A stretch of 64,000 nt of DNA, taken from NCBI RefSeq assembly GCF_025452195.1, contig NZ_CP104973.1, forward strand, positions 1,240,001 through 1,304,000, written 5' to 3'. The notes below the pieces were generated by a model. That model ran no database searches, was not told the DNA's origin, and saw only the letters and a program-made list of their open reading frames with translations. The stretch comes from Phyllobacterium zundukense (GTDB lineage: Bacteria; Pseudomonadota; Alphaproteobacteria; Rhizobiales; Rhizobiaceae). This document shows positions 51,790-61,084 of this stretch, piece by piece. Each line of letters starts with the position of its first letter. The stretch's first letter is position 1. The translations under genes were made by a program, and so were the position numbers.

Positions 51790-54700
51790 GGTGCCGCTTT
51801 CGTTGCAATTGGTAAGGTGAAAATGAATCGCGCGCCGTGCGGTTCATTCTTTTCGGCCCATAAACGCCCGCCATGTGCCTCGACGATCGAGCGGCAGATG
51901 GCGAGCCCCATGCCCATTCCGTTTTCCTTCGTCGTGAAGAAGGGTTCGAAAATCCGGTCGGGAAATTCGATACCGCGCCCATGATCGTTGATTTCTGTCT
52001 GAATCTCGCTACCCAGGCGATGCGTATGCACCTGAAGGACTTTTTCGCCTGCAATGAGATCCATCGCGTCCATGCCGTTGCGGATGAGATTGATCAGGAC
52101 CTGCTGAATCTGGACGGAATCCAGCGTGACGGCTGGCAGGTCGCTTTCGATGGAAATGTCCATGCGAACGCGATGCCGAGCCCCTTCCTCGGCCATAAGA
52201 GCGCCAGCCTCGGTAACGACACTTGCGAGCGTAGTGCTGTTCCTCGTCTCCGTGGATTGCCTGAAGAGGCCGCGGATTCGGCTCACGATATCGGCCGCCG
52301 CGTTGGCGTCCCGGATAATGCGCGCGGCGACGGTCGTCGCGCGTTCCACGTTCGGAGGCTCGACCGACAGCCAGCGATGGCATGCATGCGAATTGGCGAC
52401 GATGGCGGCGAGCGGCTGATTCACCTCATGGGCGATTGATGCCGAGAGTTCCGCGAGGCTTGCGGCCTGCGACGCGACCGCCAGTCTCTCCTGTGTCCGG
52501 CGCAATTCCTCCTGCGTGCGCACGTCGTCGTCTATGTCGTGCGAAAGTCCGTACCACTGGACGATCCGCCCGCTTTCATCACGTAACGGCTCGGCGCTAC
52601 CGTCCACCCAGCGATAGACGCCGTCCGCCCTTCGCAGCCGATAGCGCATGGAGAAGCGTTTGCCGGTCGCCAAGCTGCAGTTGAGCGCTTTCGCCATTCC
52701 CGCCGAGTCGTCGGGATGGATGGCCGATTTGATGATGGCTGCCATCCCGCTTGTGTCCAGCATATCTGCTTCTCTCGTGTCAACGCCGAAGAAGTCCATC
52801 ATGCGTTTGTTGAAGAAGGTCGGCTCGCCGGTTGGACTAAGCCGCCAGAGAAGGCTGGGCACCATGTCCACGAGCTGCGAGAACTCCCGTTCACGGTTGC
52901 GCAACGCCTCCTGCGCCTGCATTTCGTCTTCGATGTCGATTGACGCGATGTACCATTGCACGATCGCACCGTCGGCAGCGCGCAGAGGCTGGGCGCGCGC
53001 TTCTATCCAGCGATACAGGCCATCCTTAGTGCGCCGGCGAAACCGATTCACGAAAGGCTGGCCGGTCGCGAAGCCGTTCGTTGCTCTCTGAAACATGGTT
53101 GGAAAATCTTCAGGGTGAGCCACATCTCGAGCCAGCGCATCGAAATCCTTGATGTCGGGCGTCGGCGAACCGGCGCTGTCCAGATATCGCTTGCTGGCGT
53201 AGGTCATCCTGCGCGAAGGAGCGAAACTCAGGATGTTGATGGGCAAGGCGTCGATCATTTGCTCCAGTTGCTGCTTGCTGCTTTGCAACGCCTCCTCGGC
53301 CTTCTTGCGCTCCGTGATATCGATGAAGCCGACCAGACTCTTGTCGGCGACTGCGCCGGGGCGGGCGGTGGCGAAAACGACGTCCATGACGCTGCCGTCC
53401 ATACGCTCCACCTTAGTCTCTTCCTGAAAAACCTCCTCGCCGCGATAACTTGCCTCGATGGAGCGGCGGATGGTGGAAAGGCCCGGCTGCCAATAACGCG
53501 TTATCGGCCCATACATTTCTTCCGCGTTCTGTGCACCGAACATTTCGACAACATGCTGGTTCACTTCTTCGATCTCCAGGGCTTCCACAGCGTGAACCAG
53601 GAATTCAGGGTGCTCGTCCATATAGGTTTCGAGATCGGTGACGCCCTCAGCCCGCAATTCCTTGAACAATGGAATGAGCTTGCTGGCATCCACCTGTGTC
53701 AACCCGATTGGCATATAGTGGAACAAATCGCGGTAGCGGCGCTCGCTTTGCTGTAACGCTTCCAGCGCGCGCACCTCGTCGTCGATGTCGATAGAGATTG
53801 CGAACCATTGCACTATGGTTCCGTCGTCGTCGCGCAGCGGTTCAGCCCTGCCATCGACCCAGCGGTATACGCCGTCCGCGCGGCGCATACGATATTTCAA
53901 GGAATAGGGTTCGCCGGTGGCGACGGAGTGACGCACCGCTTGCAGTAGGACAGATGCATCATCCGGATGGACAAGGGTCTCTATGTTCGTCGCCAGCCGG
54001 CTCATGCCCGGCTTGTTCAACTGTTCCAGGTCAAGCCCGAAAAAATCCACCAGGCGCTTGTTGAAGAAGGTCGGCTCGCCCTCCGGCGTCAGCCGTCTGA
54101 TGTGGACCGGGACCATATCCACGATCTGCGAAAGCTCCCGCTCCCGATCACGCAGGGCCTCCACGCTTTGGCGCAATGTCAGCAACGCCAGCTGGTGCTG
54201 TCGGGATATGGCGGCCACGATCAATGCCGAAAATGCCGAGATCGCCAGGAAGAGCTGCAGCATGATCTGATTGTGGCGCTGGGTCTCGGGATCACCGGCA
54301 AACTGGCTGGCGCCCGATATCGTGAATATCGCTGTTATCAGCGCAAGGAGGGCCAGCGTGACAACAGCCCCTTTGAACTCGAAGCGCACCGCAGCCCAAA
54401 GCAGTGGCGGCATGATGATGTAGGCGAAAGGCAGGTAGCCGCCGAGCGAAAGGGCGGCGACGCCGAGCAAGATCAGTCCCAGGACACAAGCTTCCATCCA
54501 TCGCGCCATGGAGAATTCGGTCTTCCTGTGCCAGTTCTGGATCACGACGAGCGCGAGCGGCGCGACGATCAGGACCCCAGTTGCATCCCCGATCCACCAG
54601 AGGGGCCAGGCCCCCACGAAGGTTTGCGAAAGTATGCCGAACCAGGCAAGCGTCGCGCTTCCGACCGTCGCGCTCACGACTGGCGCGAAGACCGCACCCA

Positions 54701-55076
54701 GTACGACGAATACAATAACTTCCTGCAAGGTTTCCAGCCGAGCTGGCCGGCCTAAGGCCCGGTTCACGAGCCACGCGCCGACCACAGCTTCGAGCGCATT
54801 GCCAGCATACATCAGGAAAGCTGCAGGCAGAGGGCTATGGAACCACAGGATATTGCTGAGCAGTTCGGCCAGACCGCCCGCCAGCACCCACCACGGCCAG
54901 CTCTTCATGGGAGCGAGCACGAGGGCCGCGATGAATAACCCGCTCGGAGGCCAGATGGAAATGCCTGTTCCAGGTACGATTGCAAGTGCCTGCGCGAAAC
55001 CGCAGCCCAGGACGTAGGCCAGAAAAAAGAGACCCAGATGCAGGAGTGGGGGGCGGTACGACCAGACGCGCGTCAT
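51786..55076 (-). CDS. MASE1 multi-PAS sensor histidine kinase
   Basis: A 1096-residue membrane kinase. Residues about 1-305 form a MASE1-type integral sensor with about eight hydrophobic segments (GTGISIWPPSGLFIAALVL near the start). Four PAS-type modules follow (about 315-440, 445-575, 580-710 and 715-845); the first, third and fourth share the PAC-like pattern GVYRWVDGRAEPLRDDDG/IVQW. The catalytic core has H883 in SIAHEVNQPLAAI, the N-box NLIRNGMDAM near 1000, DHGRGIEF and GMGMGLAI. This HisKA form (HEVNQPLAAI) is FixL/DctB-like. It should autophosphorylate and pass phosphate to the regulators encoded downstream. The signal is unknown; PAS haem or flavin ligands cannot be inferred. Confidence 0.9.
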   Translation of the reverse strand: MTRVWSYRPPLLHLGLFFLAYVLGCGFAQALAIVPGTGISIWPPSGLFIAALVLAPMKSWPWWVLAGGLAELLSNILWFHSPLPAAFLMYAGNALEAVVGAWLVNRALGRPARLETLQEVIVFVVLGAVFAPVVSATVGSATLAWFGILSQTFVGAWPLWWIGDATGVLIVAPLALVVIQNWHRKTEFSMARWMEACVLGLILLGVAALSLGGYLPFAYIIMPPLLWAAVRFEFKGAVVTLALLALITAIFTISGASQFAGDPETQRHNQIMLQLFLAISAFSALIVAAISRQHQLALLTLRQSVEALRDRERELSQIVDMVPVHIRRLTPEGEPTFFNKRLVDFFGLDLEQLNKPGMSRLATNIETLVHPDDASVLLQAVRHSVATGEPYSLKYRMRRADGVYRWVDGRAEPLRDDDGTIVQWFAISIDIDDEVRALEALQQSERRYRDLFHYMPIGLTQVDASKLIPLFKELRAEGVTDLETYMDEHPEFLVHAVEALEIEEVNQHVVEMFGAQNAEEMYGPITRYWQPGLSTIRRSIEASYRGEEVFQEETKVERMDGSVMDVVFATARPGAVADKSLVGFIDITERKKAEEALQSSKQQLEQMIDALPINILSFAPSRRMTYASKRYLDSAGSPTPDIKDFDALARDVAHPEDFPTMFQRATNGFATGQPFVNRFRRRTKDGLYRWIEARAQPLRAADGAIVQWYIASIDIEDEMQAQEALRNREREFSQLVDMVPSLLWRLSPTGEPTFFNKRMMDFFGVDTREADMLDTSGMAAIIKSAIHPDDSAGMAKALNCSLATGKRFSMRYRLRRADGVYRWVDGSAEPLRDESGRIVQWYGLSHDIDDDVRTQEELRRTQERLAVASQAASLAELSASIAHEVNQPLAAIVANSHACHRWLSVEPPNVERATTVAARIIRDANAAADIVSRIRGLFRQSTETRNSTTLASVVTEAGALMAEEGARHRVRMDISIESDLPAVTLDSVQIQQVLINLIRNGMDAMDLIAGEKVLQVHTHRLGSEIQTEINDHGRGIEFPDRIFEPFFTTKENGMGMGLAICRSIVEAHGGRLWAEKNEPHGARFIFTLPIATKAAP

Positions 55077-55424
55077 CGGCTGCTCCTGCAGGAAGAAAAT
55101 ATGGGATCGTCAGCATTTCGTGTTGGACTTGTTGCCGAAATCGGTGCCGGCAACCCGTTGCCGCACCCTAATCGCGCCACCGCGCGGCTGCAACTTATGG
55201 AAATCCATATATTGGCGGCCGACTCTGTGCGGCCTTCGCGAAAAGCGTCGAGCCTAAATGATATCCGAAATCCGCCCGACCCTTGCCGCTGAACTCCCGG
55301 TAGGATAGGCGGTGTACATGCCGATGAAGGACGGGCCCATGTTGGAGGCTGACAGCAGAAGGTGCCAAGCAAACGACATGCGGGAAAGAAAAGCCGCATC
55401 AAAAAGCATGTGGCGGTTCCTGTC
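55077..55424. other. intergenic region, kinase operon promoter area
   Basis: A 348-base gap with no recognised gene; short ORFs here are antisense-like. It should contain the promoter of the leftward kinase operon. No palindrome stood out. Confidence 0.35.
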
Positions 55425-56285
55425 CTACTCTAAAAGCCGCAGGGGAATGATATGCTCTTCGATGTCCGTCGACCGGCTAACCTCGTTCCAGCGGAGCGCG
55501 ACCGCGGATCGGACCGCATCGCTCTGGGCAATTCGCGCCAGCGCATCGCTTCCCAGGATGAGCTGTTCCGGTAGATCATCCTGGCGTGAAAGATCGAAGA
55601 TGACCGCGGCCACCTTGTCGGGATCGCCAGGCTCGGTGCCGGCATAGTCCTGCGTCATCTTCATGATCGCACCGATGGTCGGTTCGTATTCCGGCAGCAG
55701 CGGCGGAACATGACCGCGCGCAATCCGTGTCCAGTTCGTGCGGATGCTGCCCGGCTCGACAGCGATAGCTGTCACACCAAACGGTTTGACTTCCTTGGCG
55801 AGCGAAGCGGTAAAGCCGCTCACTGCCCATTTGGCAGCGCTATAGGCGGTGGAACCCGGACTGCCAAAGCGGGCGGAACTGGACGAGATGTTGATGATAT
55901 GTCCTGATTTTTGCTGGCGCATCACAGGGAGGGCGGCGCGTATCAGATTGACAACGCCGTAGAAATTGGTGTCGATTTCGGCCTTGAAATCATCTTCCAA
56001 GATTTGCTCGAAGGGACTGAGGTGAGCATAGCCGGCATTGTTGAGCAGCACGTCGAGCCGCCCGAACCGGCCCATGGCAGCCTCGACGGCGGTACGTGCA
56101 GCCCCCATATCCGTTACGTCAAGCTCTACGAGATTCACCTGCTCGCCGTAGCGCTGTACCAAGTGCGAGAGGCGGCCAACACTCCGTGCTGTCGCCACCA
56201 GATTTTCGCCACGCGCGAGTACGAGTTCGGCTGTACTTAGACCGATTCCGCTGGCGCTGCCGGTTATGAGCCATGTCTTGGGCAT
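55425..56285 (-). CDS. short-chain dehydrogenase/reductase
   Basis: A 286-residue classical SDR: cofactor motif GSASGIG (about 9-15), NNAG motif (LLNNAGYAH), catalytic Ser in NISSSS and Tyr-x3-Lys (YSAAK), with an insert typical of the YdfG/oxidoreductase subgroup acting on larger carbonyls. ATG at 56285 is preceded by GAAGGAAA; the upstream extension is not supported. It is transcribed leftward, towards the kinase operon but separated from it. It is not close to the SDR at 38921. Substrate unknown. Confidence 0.87.
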   Translation of the reverse strand: MPKTWLITGSASGIGLSTAELVLARGENLVATARSVGRLSHLVQRYGEQVNLVELDVTDMGAARTAVEAAMGRFGRLDVLLNNAGYAHLSPFEQILEDDFKAEIDTNFYGVVNLIRAALPVMRQQKSGHIINISSSSARFGSPGSTAYSAAKWAVSGFTASLAKEVKPFGVTAIAVEPGSIRTNWTRIARGHVPPLLPEYEPTIGAIMKMTQDYAGTEPGDPDKVAAVIFDLSRQDDLPEQLILGSDALARIAQSDAVRSAVALRWNEVSRSTDIEEHIIPLRLLE

Positions 56286-56372
56286 TTGGATTTCCTTCAA
56301 AGGAAATGATCGGGAGCAGGTTTGGACGGATGTGGCGCCGCAGAGCCGCGCCATTGCTGTGTTTGCCAGTTC

Positions 56373-56767
56373 TTAGCTCAGCATTGTCTTTTCGAGACCG
56401 AACTTGGCGTCCACCGAGCCGTTTGCCGTTTTGAAGCCGATGTTGTGGCGGTTCCAAGAGCTGGCGCCATCACGACGAAGCTTAGGTCCGAGATTTCCTT
56501 CTCGGAACGCTGGGGTGCAAATGCTGGTATAGCTCGCCCGGCGTGCTTGCTCGGGAAGCTTGGTCAGGACTTCGGTCCGGGCCAGTAGATTTCTGTGCCG
56601 TCCTTGGTGGTGATCGTACTCATCGTCTGCTTTCCGTGATTGAGGGTAGAGGGCGTCTTGGCCGCGGCGACCGAGGGCAAGTCTGCTGCGATACCGGCGG
56701 CGAGGCCGCCGAGCAGAGCATCGCGGCGTGAGATGCTAATGATCGATGGATTTGAAATATCTCGCAT
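56373..56767 (-). pseudogene. truncated Tat-exported chloroperoxidase-like gene
   Basis: An ATG at 56767 opens a short frame with a twin-arginine-type signal (SISRRDALLGGLAAGIAADL) and then MSTITTKDGTEIYWPGPKS, ending at a stop at 56564. The last part matches the start of haloperoxidase-like hydrolases (compare [15 protein letters not shown] in the gene at 41955), but about three codons are missing and the rest of the enzyme is gone. A second open frame follows (about 56373-56576, containing FREGNLGPKLRRDG and ending FGLEKTMLS); I do not recognise it. Probably a deletion product of a formerly exported hydrolase. Confidence 0.55.
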
Positions 56768-56770
56768 TTT

Positions 56771-57328
56771 CTATCCTTCGCGGTGGAATTGACTATACCA
56801 AGGAGGATGGCGATCGGCGGCCCGTAAAACTATTGGGCGGAAGCGTCTGCGGACTGTGCGAAAGTTTAGATGAACACATCGAACGATTAGACGGTTGGCT
56901 TTTGCGTCCAAACGCGGCGTGTGCTTGCCGATAATGCGGAAATCTTTCGGGTCCTTCAGCGCAATTTTCTGGGGCACGGGCATGGCCATGGCCGCCTCGG
57001 CGAGCTCTCCGTAAAGCAGCTTGCAGCCATCGGTGGCAAGAACAGCGCCCCGCTCGTCCCCCACGTTCCAGCGGTCCGCCGCAGCAGCAAGGAGCATGGC
57101 GCGGACGCGGACGCGGGCACCGAGTTCCCGATATTGCGTAAAGCTGTTCTTGATGGTGTTCGAGCCTCCGGTGAGGTGCATGCCGAAAAGCGGATCGACG
57201 TAGGCCGCGTCATTGGTGCCGAGCTGACTGCGTACCAAGCTCCAGTCCGCGTCGAGCTCTTCGGCCAGGATCTTCGGCAATGCCGTCTGAATTTCGCCGC
57301 GCTCAAAAGACTTTGCACCAAAAAGCAC
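56771..57328 (-). pseudogene. isoquinoline 1-oxidoreductase beta subunit-like fragment
   Basis: The frame reads LPKILAEELDADWSLVRSQL, HLTGGSNTIKNSF, RAMLLAAAADRWNV and PVPQKIALKDPKDFRIIGKHTPRLDAKA. These are segments of the molybdopterin-binding large subunit of isoquinoline 1-oxidoreductase/aldehyde dehydrogenases (normally over 700 residues). Both ends are lost: no start or Mo-cofactor C-terminal domain remains, and after DAKA the sequence is unrelated. About 130 codons survive. No small 2Fe-2S subunit gene is adjacent. Confidence 0.7.
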
Positions 57329-57383
57329 CAGATGAATGGGCTCCTGCTGCCATTTTCATCATGATCGTCGCGGTAATAACACT

Positions 57384-57414
57384 AAGTGCTTGACTTGGCT
57401 GTCCTAAGGCACTT
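57384..57414. promoter_or_regulatory. inverted repeat before the GntR/amino-acid ABC genes
   Basis: AAGTGC (57384-57389) and GCACTT (57409-57414) are inverted across 19 bases; the right arm overlaps the sigma-54-like element. It may be an operator of the GntR regulator or an activator site. Weak evidence on its own. Confidence 0.3.
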
Positions 57415-57429
57415 GGCACGACTCTTGCT
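57413..57429 (+). promoter_or_regulatory. sigma-54 (-24/-12) promoter-like element
   Basis: TTGGCACG-ACTC-TTGCT matches the RpoN consensus TGGCACG-N4-TTGCW at every conserved position, with GG and GC 12 bases apart. Transcription would start close to 57440, almost on the ATG at 57442, so the regulator mRNA would be leaderless or nearly so. RpoN control suits a nitrogen-related amino-acid importer. Confidence 0.55.
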
Positions 57430-57441
57430 CTCCTGTCTGGT

Positions 57442-58176
57442 ATGCAAAATTCACATACAGGACAGACCGCGCAGGGTGATATCGAGGAGGCCATCGTCTC
57501 CGGCATCCTTTCCGCTCGCATCAAGCCCGGCACCCGCCTCAGTGAAAACCAGCTGGCAACACTCTTTCGCGTTTCGCGAACGCGGGTGCGGGAGGCGATG
57601 ATGCGGCTGGAAACACGCGCCATTGTCCATGTCAGCCCCCGCCGCGGCTGGTTCGTTGTTGAACCGTCGGCCGAGGAGACGATGACGGTCTATGCCGCCC
57701 GGCGGGTCATCGAATCCGGCCTGCTTCGCTGCATGAGCGAACTGACGGTTGCTGGCGGCGAGAAACTGCGCGCGCATCTCGCCGAAGAGAAGGAGGCTAT
57801 TTCGGCCGGAGACAAGCGGCGGCTGACCTGCCTGATGGGCGATTTCCATATCCGGCTGGCGGAGTTGAGCGGCAATATCGTGCTCATCGACATCCTGCGT
57901 GACCTGACGGCGCGGACCATCCTGATTTCGATGCTCTATCAGTCCGACTTCCATGCGATGCAGTCCCATCTGGGGCATTGCAGCATCGTGGAGGCCTTGG
58001 AGGCCCAGAACTTCGCGAAAGCCGCCGAACTGAACATCGCGCATCTCGAGGAGGTCGAGGAAGGTCTCGACCTGACGTCGCGCCCCGATCCGCTCTCGGA
58101 GCTACGCACCTCGCTTTCCCTTCCCCCCGCGGCCGCAGCAACGAAGGAAGCGGCCGTCTCATCCCAGAAGAATTAA
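57442..58176 (+). CDS. GntR family regulator with FCD domain
   Basis: A 244-residue FadR-subfamily regulator: winged helix about 10-75 (LSENQLATLFRVSRTRVREAMMRLETRAIV) and FCD domain about 85-210 with metal-type residues in DFHIRLAEL and HCSIVEAL. ATG at 57442 lacks a Shine-Dalgarno sequence, in keeping with a leaderless message from the sigma-54-like element next to it. The low-complexity tail (PPAAAATKEAAV) is unusual. It directly precedes the amino-acid ABC genes and probably regulates them and itself. Confidence 0.85.
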   Translation: MQNSHTGQTAQGDIEEAIVSGILSARIKPGTRLSENQLATLFRVSRTRVREAMMRLETRAIVHVSPRRGWFVVEPSAEETMTVYAARRVIESGLLRCMSELTVAGGEKLRAHLAEEKEAISAGDKRRLTCLMGDFHIRLAELSGNIVLIDILRDLTARTILISMLYQSDFHAMQSHLGHCSIVEALEAQNFAKAAELNIAHLEEVEEGLDLTSRPDPLSELRTSLSLPPAAAATKEAAVSSQKN

Positions 58177-58193
58177 ATCCAAAGGAGAAAAGC

Positions 58194-58982
58194 ATGACAT
58201 TCACCAAACGCTTCGCCGCCGCGGCTATGGCCGTCGCCGCCATCTTTGCCACCGCTTCGGCCTCCCGCGCCGACGCGCTCGCCGAGATTACCGATCGCGG
58301 CACGATCCGCGTCGCTGTTCCGCAGGATTTTCCGCCTTTCGGCAGCGTCGGCACGGACATGGTCTCGATGGGTTATGACATCGACATTGCCAATCTCATT
58401 TCCGAAAAGCTAGGCGTGAAAACCGAACTCGTCCCCGTCACCAGCGCGAACCGCATTCCCTATCTGCAGACCAACAAGGTCGATTTGGTGATTTCGAGCC
58501 TCGGCAAGAATGCCGAACGTGAAGCGGTAATCGACTTCTCCACGCCCTACGCCCCGTTCTTCAATGGCGTCTTTGCCCCCGCCGGTATTACCGTGACGAA
58601 GGCCGAGGAACTTTCCGGCAAGACCGTCGGTGTCACGCGGGGCGCCGTCGAGGACTTGGAACTGACCAAAGTTGCCCCTGCCGACACCGTCATCAAGCGC
58701 TACGAAGATAACAACGGAACGATCTCAGCCTTCCTCTCCGGCCAAGTGGACGTGGTGGCTACGGGTAACGTCGTTGCGGCTGCCATTCTCGCCAAGAACC
58801 CGCCGAAGCGCCCGGAGCTGAAGTTCCTCATCAAGAACTCGCCCTGCTACATCGGCATGAACAAGAACGAGCCGGGCCTGCTCGAAAAGGTCAACGCCAT
58901 CATCGCCGCTGCCAAGACGGATGGCACGCTCAACGGCATCTCCCAGAAATGGCTCGGCGCCGACCTTCCAGCCGGCCTCTGA
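58194..58982 (+). CDS. polar amino-acid ABC transporter binding protein
   Basis: A 262-residue family-3 solute-binding protein. A signal peptide (MTFTKRFAAAAMAVAAIFATASASRA) precedes LAEITDRGTIRVAVPQDFPPFG, the hallmark N-terminus; GYDIDIANLISEKLGVKTELV and RIPYLQTNKVDLVISSLGKNAERE form the ligand cleft. The Arg that pairs with the amino-acid carboxylate is expected near NAERE. AAGGAGA precedes the ATG. It serves the two permeases and ATPase downstream. The exact amino acid or opine is not known. Confidence 0.9.
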   Translation: MTFTKRFAAAAMAVAAIFATASASRADALAEITDRGTIRVAVPQDFPPFGSVGTDMVSMGYDIDIANLISEKLGVKTELVPVTSANRIPYLQTNKVDLVISSLGKNAEREAVIDFSTPYAPFFNGVFAPAGITVTKAEELSGKTVGVTRGAVEDLELTKVAPADTVIKRYEDNNGTISAFLSGQVDVVATGNVVAAAILAKNPPKRPELKFLIKNSPCYIGMNKNEPGLLEKVNAIIAAAKTDGTLNGISQKWLGADLPAGL

Positions 58983-59053
58983 TCGGATTCAAAGCCGCCA
59001 TCCCGCAGTCGCGGGATGGCGCAACCGCTGTTGAAGATGAAGAGGGGCACAAC

Positions 59054-59725
59054 TTGAACTATGTTTTTGAATTCGGCTGGTTAGCCCAATATTATCTACA
59101 GATCGTCAAGGGCGTTCTGATAACGCTCGAGCTGATTGCCATCGGGGCGGGGTTTGGAATATCGCTGGGCATCTTCTGTGCCTGGGCGCGAGCGCTGGGG
59201 CCATCATGGCTGAAGCCGATCGTTGCGACCTATGTCGAACTGATACGCAACACGCCGTTCCTGATCCAGCTTTTCTTCATTTTCTTCGGTCTACCATCGA
59301 TCGGCCTGCACCTCGGTGAACTGACGGCGGCCAACATCGCGATGGTGATCAATCTCGGCGCCTATACCTGCGAGATCATCCGGGCCGGCATCCAGGCGAC
59401 GCCGAAGGGACAGTTCGAGGCCGGCGCTAGCCTGGCGATGACACCTTTCGAGACCTTTCGCCATGTCGTGCTGCTGCCCTCGCTGCAGCGCATCTGGCCG
59501 GCACTGTGCTCGCAGGTGGTAATCGTCATGCTCGGCTCGTCGGTGGTGTCGCAGATCGCCGCCGAAGACCTGACGTTTGCCGCCAATTTCATCCAATCGC
59601 GGACCTTCCGGGCATTCGAGGCCTACATGGTCTCGACGGCCATATACCTTGGTCTGGCCATCCTGCTCCGGCAGGTACTTGTCGTTCTCGGAAGCTTCAT
59701 CTTTCCCCGGAGGCTGGCGCGATGA
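59054..59725 (+). CDS. amino-acid ABC transporter permease 1
   Basis: A 223-residue HisM/GlnP-type permease starting with TTG at 59054 (NYVFEFGWLAQYYL), chosen because AGAGGGG lies just upstream and the longer frame is not protein-like. The GlnP-type motif VELIRNTPFLIQLFFIFFGLP and the coupling loop EAGASLAMTPFETFRHVVLP-like segment (FRHVVLLPSLQRIWP) are clear. It forms the channel together with the next permease and overlaps it by four bases. Confidence 0.88.
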   Translation: MNYVFEFGWLAQYYLQIVKGVLITLELIAIGAGFGISLGIFCAWARALGPSWLKPIVATYVELIRNTPFLIQLFFIFFGLPSIGLHLGELTAANIAMVINLGAYTCEIIRAGIQATPKGQFEAGASLAMTPFETFRHVVLLPSLQRIWPALCSQVVIVMLGSSVVSQIAAEDLTFAANFIQSRTFRAFEAYMVSTAIYLGLAILLRQVLVVLGSFIFPRRLAR

Positions 59726-60381
59726 TCGAATTTTCGACATGGGACATCCTGCGCAATCTTTTGTTGGCGACGCGCTGGACCATCCTGCTTTCGCTTGTCT
59801 CCTTCGTCGGAGGAGGGGCGGTCGGATTGCTCTTGCTCTTTCTGCGCATCAGCAAGCGCAAAGCGGCGAGGGCTTTCGCCACCTACTACATCGAGCTATT
59901 CCAGGGCACGCCGCTCCTGATGCAGCTTTTCATCGCCTTCTTCGGCCTCGGTCTGTTCGGCGTCGACGTGCCGGCATGGCTTGCCGCGGGTCTGGCGCTC
60001 ATCCTGTGGTCCGCCTCGTTCCTCGCCGAAATCTGGCGGGGCTGCGTTGAATCGATCGCCAAGGGACAATGGGAGGCATCCGCCAGCCTCGGCATGGGGC
60101 GGCTGCAGCAGATGCGCTACGTCGTCTTTCCGCAGGCGCTGAAGATCGCCGTGCCGCCGACCGTCGGCTTCTCGGTGCAGGTCGTCAAGGGCACGGCACT
60201 GACCTCGATCATCGGCTTCGTCGAACTGTCGAAGGCCGGAACCGTCGTCACTAACGCCACCTTCCAGCCTTTTACTGTCTACGGCCTCGTCGCCCTCATC
60301 TATTTCGCACTCTGCTGGCCCTTGTCCAGGAGCAGCCAAATTCTCGAAAGGAAGCTCAATGTCGCTCATCGAAATCACTGA
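59722..60381 (+). CDS. amino-acid ABC transporter permease 2
   Basis: A 219-residue HisQ/GlnP-type permease with the motif YIELFQGTPLLMQLFIAFFGL and coupling loop EASASLGMGRLQQMRYVVFPQALK. Four to five membrane helices. It heterodimerises with permease 1. The start overlaps the preceding stop (ATGA), and its own C-terminus overlaps the ATPase start by 23 bases, so translation of the three genes is coupled. Confidence 0.9.
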   Translation: MIEFSTWDILRNLLLATRWTILLSLVSFVGGGAVGLLLLFLRISKRKAARAFATYYIELFQGTPLLMQLFIAFFGLGLFGVDVPAWLAAGLALILWSASFLAEIWRGCVESIAKGQWEASASLGMGRLQQMRYVVFPQALKIAVPPTVGFSVQVVKGTALTSIIGFVELSKAGTVVTNATFQPFTVYGLVALIYFALCWPLSRSSQILERKLNVAHRNH

Positions 60382-61084
60382 GGTCCGCAAGAGCTACGGA
60401 ACCAATGAGGTTCTCAAGGGCATCAATCTCGACGTCGAACCCGGTGAAGTCATCGCGGTCATCGGCAAGAGCGGTTCGGGCAAGTCGACGCTGCTTCGCT
60501 GCATCAACGGGCTGGAAACTATTACGCAAGGGTCGATTTCGGTCGCCGGCGCGCAACTACTGGACGACGAGGTGCATCTGAAAGCATTGAGGCTGAAGGT
60601 CGGGATGATCTTCCAGCAGTTCAACCTGTTTCCGCATCTGACGGTCGGCGGCAACGTCATCCTCTCCCAAGCCGTCGTCAAGAAGATTGCGAAAGTGGAA
60701 GCCGAGGCGACGGCGCGCAAGATGCTCGACCGCGTCGGGCTGGGGCACAAGTTCGATGCCTATCCGGACGAGCTTTCGGGCGGCCAGCAGCAACGCGTCG
60801 CAATCGCGCGAGCGCTTGCCATGCAGCCGATCGCGCTTCTCTGCGACGAAATCACCTCGGCGCTCGATCCGGAGCTGGTGTCAGAAGTGCTTACGGTCGT
60901 GCGCGAGCTTGCGGCGGAAGGTATGACGCTGTTGATGGTGACACATGAAATGAAGTTCGCCCGCGACGTCTGCTCAAGGGTCGTTTTCATGCACCAGGGG
61001 CGGGTGCACGAGATCGGACCGCCGCAGGAGGTGTTCAACAGCCCGAAGACGCCGGAACTGCAACAGTTTCTCGGGGTGCATTGA
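60359..61084 (+). CDS. amino-acid ABC transporter ATPase (GlnQ/HisP type)
   Basis: A 241-residue GlnQ/HisP-like ATPase. Walker A GKSGSGKST, Q-loop in GMIFQQFNLFPHLT, signature LSGGQQQRVAIARAL, Walker B IALLCDEITSALDPE and switch His VTHEMKF. In Walker B the usual Phe-Asp-Glu-Pro reads CDEI, as in a subset of amino-acid ATPases. It is the last gene of the operon, and a hairpin lies 250 bases further on. Confidence 0.9.
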   Translation: MSLIEITEVRKSYGTNEVLKGINLDVEPGEVIAVIGKSGSGKSTLLRCINGLETITQGSISVAGAQLLDDEVHLKALRLKVGMIFQQFNLFPHLTVGGNVILSQAVVKKIAKVEAEATARKMLDRVGLGHKFDAYPDELSGGQQQRVAIARALAMQPIALLCDEITSALDPELVSEVLTVVRELAAEGMTLLMVTHEMKFARDVCSRVVFMHQGRVHEIGPPQEVFNSPKTPELQQFLGVH

